A DNA stretch of 37,104 nucleotides, from positions 1 through 37,104 of the forward strand of contig NZ_SMKU01000055.1 in assembly GCF_004349215.1 (NCBI RefSeq), given 5' to 3'. The notes below the pieces were generated by a model that saw nothing but the letters and a program-made list of their open reading frames with translations, made no database searches and was not told the DNA's origin. Shown one piece after another: positions 30,084-37,104 of the stretch; positions within the stretch are counted from its first letter, which is position 1; each line of letters opens with the position of its first letter. Made by a program: the position numbers and the translations under genes. This stretch comes from Actinomadura rubrisoli. Lineage in GTDB: Bacteria > Actinomycetota > Actinomycetes > Streptosporangiales > Streptosporangiaceae.

Positions 30084-30148
30084 GTCGGCGGGTCGTCGGT
30101 GGGCGGTCGGCGCCGCGTCGGTGATCCTTCGGCGGCCCTCCCTAGCGT
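30084..30148 (+). promoter_or_regulatory. SARP-type heptamer array and -10 box of the polyketide operon
   Basis: Heptamers GTCGGCG, GTCGGTG, GTCGGCG, GTCGGTG and TTCGGCG start at 30084, 30095, 30106, 30117 and 30128, exactly 11 bases apart. The last ends 8 bases before TAGCGT (30143-30148), a fair -10 box. SARP regulators such as ActII-ORF4 and DnrI bind heptameric direct repeats 11 or 22 bp apart with the 3' repeat 8 bp from -10, replacing the -35 box. No -35 consensus is seen here. Transcription would start near 30155, about 53 bases before the cupin gene. Confidence 0.85.
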
Positions 30149-30207
30149 CGTTTCCGGCGAATGGCACAGACCGTCCCGTCGGGGCACGGCATCGGGGAGA
30201 TATCGCT

Positions 30208-30648
30208 GTGAACCGTTCACGAATCCTGTTTCCGCCCACCAAGGTGGCCGCCTCCGACGTGGAGCCGAACCGCCGGCTGGGGGGCGCCACGCGGGTGCTC
30301 CTGTCGCCGGGGTCGGCCATGACGACCGCGGGCTTCATGGCCGTGCTCGACCTCGAATCGGGCGAGCACGTCACCGAGCACTACCATCCGTACACCGACG
30401 AGCACGTCTACATCGCCGCGGGGGAGATCGTCGCGCGGGTGGACGGCGGCGAAGTGGTGCTGAGCACCCGGGAGTCCCTGCTGGTCCGCCGGGGGGCCCG
30501 GCACCGGTACGAGAACCGGGGCGACCGTCCCGCGACCGCCGTGCTGTTCCTGGGCCCGCTCGCGCCGCGGCCGGAGCTCGGGCACGTCGAGACGGAAGAG
30601 CCGCCGGGGTCGGAGCTGACCCCGCCGAGCGTCGGGGACGCGCCGTGA
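30208..30648 (+). CDS. polyketide-cluster cupin (TcmJ-like)
   Basis: 146 residues from GTG 30208, with GGGGAGA upstream. A single-domain cupin: [18 protein letters not shown] holds the histidine/glutamate metal ligands and a second histidine lies in RRGARHRY. Small cupins stand before the ketosynthase genes in tetracenomycin (tcmJ) and spore-pigment (whiE) clusters. They are needed for good production, possibly as a monooxygenase or cyclase helper; the exact reaction is not settled. It is the first gene of the operon and its stop overlaps the ketosynthase start (GTGA). Confidence 0.9.
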   Translation: MNRSRILFPPTKVAASDVEPNRRLGGATRVLLSPGSAMTTAGFMAVLDLESGEHVTEHYHPYTDEHVYIAAGEIVARVDGGEVVLSTRESLLVRRGARHRYENRGDRPATAVLFLGPLAPRPELGHVETEEPPGSELTPPSVGDAP

Positions 30649-31910
30649 CGAGGCGGGTCGCCATCACCGGGATCGGGGCCGTGACGCCGGGCGCCCCGGG
30701 CACCCGCGGGTTCTGGGAGACCGTCACCGGAGGCAAGCCCACGTTCCGCACGATCACCTCGTTCGACCCGGCGCGGTTCCGCTCGCGGGTGGCGGCGGAG
30801 GTCGACTTCGACCCGGACCGGCACGGGCTGACGTCCCGGCAGCGGCGCCGGATGGACCGTGCCGCCCAGTTCGCCGTCGTGGCGGCCCGGGAGGCGCTGG
30901 CCGACGGAGGGCTGCTCCTGAGCGACCTCGATCCGGTCCGCACCGGCGTGACGGTGGGCAGCGCCGTGGGCTGCACGGTGTCGCTCGAACGGGAGTACGC
31001 CGTCGTCAGCGACAGCGGGCGGCTCGCGGTCGTGGACCCCGCGTACGCGTCCCCGCACCTGCCCGACTACCTCGTCCCGGCGTCCCTGGCCCGGGAGGTC
31101 GCCTGGGACGCCGGCGCGGAGGGGCCCGCCTGCCTGGTGTCGACCGGCTGCACGTCCGGGCTCGACGCCGTCGCCCACGGGACGGAGATCATCCGCGATG
31201 GCGGCGCCGACGTGATGCTGGCGGGCGCGGCCGACGCCCCGATCTCGCCCATCACGGTGGCGTGCTTCGACGCGATCAAGGCGACGTCGCCCGACAACGA
31301 CGACCCCGAGCACGCCTGCCGCCCGTTCGACGCGACCCGGGCGGGCTTCGTGCTCGGCGAGGGCGCCGCGATGCTGGTCCTGGAGGATCTGGACGCGGCC
31401 CGCGCCCGGGGCGTCCACGTCTACGCGGAGATCCGCGGGTTCGCGTCCCGGTGCAACGCCTTCCACATGACCGGGTTGCGGCCGGACGGGGCGGAGATGG
31501 CGGCCGCCATCGAGGCCGCGCTCGACGAGGCGCGGATCCCGGCCGACGGCGTCGACTACGTCAACGCGCACGGGTCCGGCACCCGGCAGAACGACAGGCA
31601 CGAGACGGCCGCGATCAAGCGGGGCCTCGGCGAGCACGCCTACCGGCTGCCGGTCAGCTCCATCAAGTCCGTCGTGGGCCACTCGCTGGGCGCGATCGGG
31701 GCCATCGAGGTGGCCGCGAGCGCGTTGGCGATCGACCACGACCTGGTGCCGCCGACCGCGAACCTGCACCATCCCGACCCGGAGTGCGATCTCGACTACG
31801 TCCCTGTGTGCGCGCGGGAGCAGCGCGTCGAGACGGTGCTGTCGGTCGGCAGCGGCTTCGGCGGCTTCCAGAGCGCCATGGTCCTCAGTGCCCCCGGCAG
31901 GTGGGGGTGA
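30645..31910 (+). CDS. type II PKS ketosynthase alpha
   Basis: 421 residues from GTG 30645. The active-site cysteine is Cys169 (STGCTSG), with His309 (NAHGSGT), Lys341 and His346 ([15 protein letters not shown]), at the standard numbering of this family. With KS-beta and the ACP it builds the poly-beta-ketone chain from malonyl units by decarboxylative condensation. The RQNDRHET loop is typical of aromatic type II enzymes. The stop codon and the KS-beta ATG share one base (TGATG), so the two subunits of the heterodimer are made in step. Confidence 0.98.
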   Translation: MTRRVAITGIGAVTPGAPGTRGFWETVTGGKPTFRTITSFDPARFRSRVAAEVDFDPDRHGLTSRQRRRMDRAAQFAVVAAREALADGGLLLSDLDPVRTGVTVGSAVGCTVSLEREYAVVSDSGRLAVVDPAYASPHLPDYLVPASLAREVAWDAGAEGPACLVSTGCTSGLDAVAHGTEIIRDGGADVMLAGAADAPISPITVACFDAIKATSPDNDDPEHACRPFDATRAGFVLGEGAAMLVLEDLDAARARGVHVYAEIRGFASRCNAFHMTGLRPDGAEMAAAIEAALDEARIPADGVDYVNAHGSGTRQNDRHETAAIKRGLGEHAYRLPVSSIKSVVGHSLGAIGAIEVAASALAIDHDLVPPTANLHHPDPECDLDYVPVCAREQRVETVLSVGSGFGGFQSAMVLSAPGRWG

Positions 31911-33171
31911 TGGGCGACCACGCGGTCGTCACCGGGGTCGCCGTGGCGTCCCCGAGCGGCCTCGGCACCGGGGCGCACTGGTCCGCCACGCTCGCCGGGC
32001 GCGTCGCCATAGGGCGGATCACCAGGTTCGACGCGAGCGGATACCCGGTGCGGATCGCCGGGCAGGTCCCGGGCTTCGAGGCACGCGACCACCTGCCCGG
32101 ACGGCTCCTGCCGCAGACCGACCACCTCACCCGGCTGGCCCTGGTCACGGCGGACTGGGCGCTCGCCGACTCCGGTCTCGCCCCGTCCGCCGGGGAGCCC
32201 CTGGGCTACGAGGAGTCCCTGCGCTACGGCGTCGTCACGGCCAACTCGGCGGGCGGCTTCGCGTTCGGCGAGAACGAGCTGCGCAAGCTCTGGTCGACCG
32301 GCCCGGAGAAGGTCAGCGCGTACCAGTCGTTCGCCTGGTTCTACGCGGTCAACACCGGCCAGATCTCCATCCGCAACGGCCTGCGCGGCCCGAGCGGCGT
32401 CCTGGTCAGCGGGCAGGCGGGCGCGCTGGACGCGATCGGGCAGGCGCGCCGCGTCCTGCGCAAGGGCGCGAGCGGGGTGCTGACCGGCGGGTTCGACGCC
32501 GCGCTGTGCTCGTGGGGGGTCACCTCGCAGCTCGTCGACCCGCGCATCTCCCGCGACGACGACCCCGGCACCGCCTACCGGCCGTTCGCCGCCGGGGCGT
32601 CCGGCCACGTGATCGGCGAGGGCGGCGCGCTGCTGATGCTCGAACGCGAGGACGAGGCCCTGGCCCGGGACGCGGAACGGCACTACGGGCGCGTGGCCGG
32701 GTACGCGGCGACGCTGGACCCGGCGCCCGGCTCGGACCGTCCGCCCACGCTCCGCGAGGCCGCCGCCCTCGCCCTGGACGACGCCGGCATCGAGCCCGGG
32801 CGGATCGACGTGGTGTTCGCCGACGCGGCCGGCACCCCGGAGCTCGACCGCGTCGAGGCGGCCGCCATCGCCGACCTCTTCGGCCCGTACGGGGTGCCGG
32901 TGACCGCCCCCAAGGCGATGACCGGACGGCTGTCCGCAGGCGGCGCGGCGGTCGACGTGGCGACCTGCCTGCTGGCCATGCGGGACGGCCTGATCCCGCC
33001 CACCGCCGACGTCAGACCCGACCCCGCTTACCGGATCGACCTGGTCACCGGGCGCCCGCGGCGCGCCCGGATCGACCACGCGCTGGTGCTGGCGCGCGGC
33101 GAGGGCGGCTTCAACAGCGCTCTCGTGCTGGCCCGCCCGCGCCCTCCCGAACACCGATCGAAGGAGCCGAG

Positions 33172-33178
<7 letters not shown>
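31910..33178 (+). CDS. type II PKS ketosynthase beta / chain length factor
   Basis: 422 residues from ATG 31910. It has the ketosynthase fold, but the nucleophile is replaced by glutamine (VSGQAGALDA, Gln169), the defining feature of chain-length factors. The second active-site histidine positions are also altered (DAAGTPELD, AMTGRLSAGG). It pairs with KS-alpha, sets chain length and helps priming by malonyl-ACP decarboxylation. The tcm-like gene order suggests a decaketide, but the length cannot be read reliably by eye. It overlaps the ACP gene by 7 bases. Confidence 0.97.
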
Positions 33179-36355
<3,177 letters not shown>

Positions 36356-36380
36356 CCGGACCACCGGGTGCCCCCCGACG

Positions 36381-36410
36381 CTCGCAGCAGTTCGCAGCAG
36401 TTCGCAGAAG
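36381..36410 (+). repeat. 10-bp triple repeat before the TcmI-like gene
   Basis: CTCGCAGCAG, TTCGCAGCAG and TTCGCAGAAG follow one another at 36381, 36391 and 36401. The last merges into the ribosome site AGAAGGAGG (36406-36414). They are in the short 63-base gap behind the P450 gene and may affect translation of the cyclase or be neutral. Confidence 0.6.
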
Positions 36411-36418
36411 GAGGACCG

Positions 36419-37060
36419 ATGGCATCGCGACCGACGCACCGGGCGCTCATGATCCGACGGATCGAGCCCGCCGACCTCACCGCCGTGGCCCGGGTGTTCC
36501 AGGAGCACGACCGCACGCCGCTGCCGAGCCGGATCGGCGTCCGGCGCCGCACCCTGCTGCACTATCACGGCCTCTATATGCACCTGGTGGAAGGCGGACG
36601 GGGCTTCGAGGACAACCTGTACTCGGCGGGCGACGACCCGCTGTTCCGCGAGGTCGATCACAAGCTCGCCGGGCTCCTCGCCCCGTACGACCGCGGGCGG
36701 CCGAGCATGCGGGAGGCGCGGGCCGAGGAGTTCTACCGCTGGACGGACGACGCCCCGTCCGCGACCTACCGGCTGTTCCTGGAGATCCGCGTCCACGAGG
36801 GCCGCGGTGAGGAGTTCGAGGGGGCGTGGCAGCGGATGGCGGCGGTGGTCGGCGGGCAGCCGGCGAACCTCGCGCAGTCCCTGTCGCGCGACCGGCGCGA
36901 TCCGCACACCTACTACGTCGTCAGCGACTGGACCGACGAAGAGTCCTTCCAGCGCTTCTCCCGCGCGCCCGAGCACCAGGCGCTCGCCGAGACGATCCGC
37001 ACCCTTGGCACCACCGTCCGCATGACCGGCATGCAGATCCGCGAACAGCAGGACTCCTGA
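36419..37060 (+). CDS. TcmI-type polyketide cyclase fused to ABM domain
   Basis: 213 residues from ATG 36419 (AGAAGGAGG five bases upstream). Residues 8-112 are a TcmI-family cyclase (HRALMIRRIEPADL, IGVRRRTLLHYHGLYMHLVE, DPLFREVDHKLAG, EFYRWTDDAP), normally a protein of about 110 residues that closes a late ring. Residues 118-205 add an antibiotic-biosynthesis-monooxygenase (ABM) fold (YRLFLEIRVHEGRGEEFE, TYYVVSDWTDEESFQRFSRA). ABM enzymes oxidise anthrone-like rings to quinones without cofactors, so the fusion could cyclise and oxidise in turn. Separate cyclase and ABM genes are the common form. Confidence 0.93.
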   Translation: MASRPTHRALMIRRIEPADLTAVARVFQEHDRTPLPSRIGVRRRTLLHYHGLYMHLVEGGRGFEDNLYSAGDDPLFREVDHKLAGLLAPYDRGRPSMREARAEEFYRWTDDAPSATYRLFLEIRVHEGRGEEFEGAWQRMAAVVGGQPANLAQSLSRDRRDPHTYYVVSDWTDEESFQRFSRAPEHQALAETIRTLGTTVRMTGMQIREQQDS

Positions 37061-37104
37061 TGGCTCGACTCCTGACGAACGGCCCCCCGTCCGGCCCTCC
37101 CCAC
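37060..37104 (+). CDS. possible start of the next operon gene (cut by window)
   Basis: ATG 37060 shares one base with the stop of the cyclase/ABM gene (TGATG), as at the KS-alpha/KS-beta junction. The frame stays open to the edge (MARLLTNGPPSG...). Only 15 codons are visible, so no function can be given and the call rests on the overlap alone. Confidence 0.3.
   Translation, partial: MARLLTNGPPSGPPH

Noticed and set aside
27480..30374. Minus-strand open frame of 964 codons opposite the methyltransferase and SARP
   Set aside because: It crosses two well-supported plus-strand genes and a terminator, and its translation shows no recognisable fold.

Overview
The window is very GC-rich, with strong G/C third-position bias, many GTG starts, ATGA/GTGA stop-start overlaps, a SARP regulator and a type II aromatic polyketide synthase. 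This points to a filamentous actinobacterium. A Streptosporangiales/Actinomadura-like host is my guess; nothing in the window proves the genus. All recognised genes look intact, except a DUF4407 gene cut by the left edge and a possible gene that starts at the right edge.

Layout. (1) 1-14592: a probable NTP-dependent multi-protein system. Eight plus-strand genes (2033-14560) are packed with 4-14 base overlaps and small gaps. They encode a radical-SAM activase-like protein, a coiled-coil protein, a tandem AAA+ ATPase, a zinc-ribbon/vWA-like protein, a P-loop GTPase, a GTPase-associated GAP1-like protein, an Hsp70/actin-fold ATPase and a second coiled-coil protein. They are preceded by a good promoter (TTAACC-N17-TACAAT). 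A divergent pair (small protein plus DUF4407 membrane protein) sits on the other side. The set resembles the GTPase/AAA+/vWA conflict systems known from comparative genomics of multicellular bacteria, but no toxin-like effector is visible. (2) 14715-15962: asd (lysine/threonine/methionine pathway) converging on a DUF2277 gene. (3) 16001-22810: a secreted-protease island on the minus strand (M4 metalloprotease, M28 aminopeptidase, second M4 metalloprotease). The two M4 genes share a conserved upstream block, and the M28 and second M4 enzymes share a C-terminal beta domain. The first M4 protein carries an unusual 89-residue SYG repeat inserted in its propeptide. (4) 22858-27915: stand-alone genes for an esterase, an exported cyclophilin, a PEP-mutase/isocitrate-lyase-like enzyme, a cytochrome P450 and a DUF574-type methyltransferase. 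(5) 28152-37104: an aromatic polyketide cluster. A SARP activator is followed by a strong terminator, then by five 11-bp-spaced heptamers ending exactly 8 bp before a TAGCGT -10 box, then by cupin, KS-alpha, KS-beta, ACP, aromatase/cyclase-O-methyltransferase fusion, P450 and TcmI-cyclase/ABM fusion. The cupin-KS-CLF-ACP-ARO/CYC-OMT order is that of tetracenomycin tcmJKLMN. No ketoreductase is present in the window, so an unreduced polycyclic product is likely.

Several short tandem repeats lie between genes: 22 bp x2 at 14549, about 23 bp x5 at 16001, 17 bp x5 at 24713 and 10 bp x3 at 36381. They are not explained by the genes around them.
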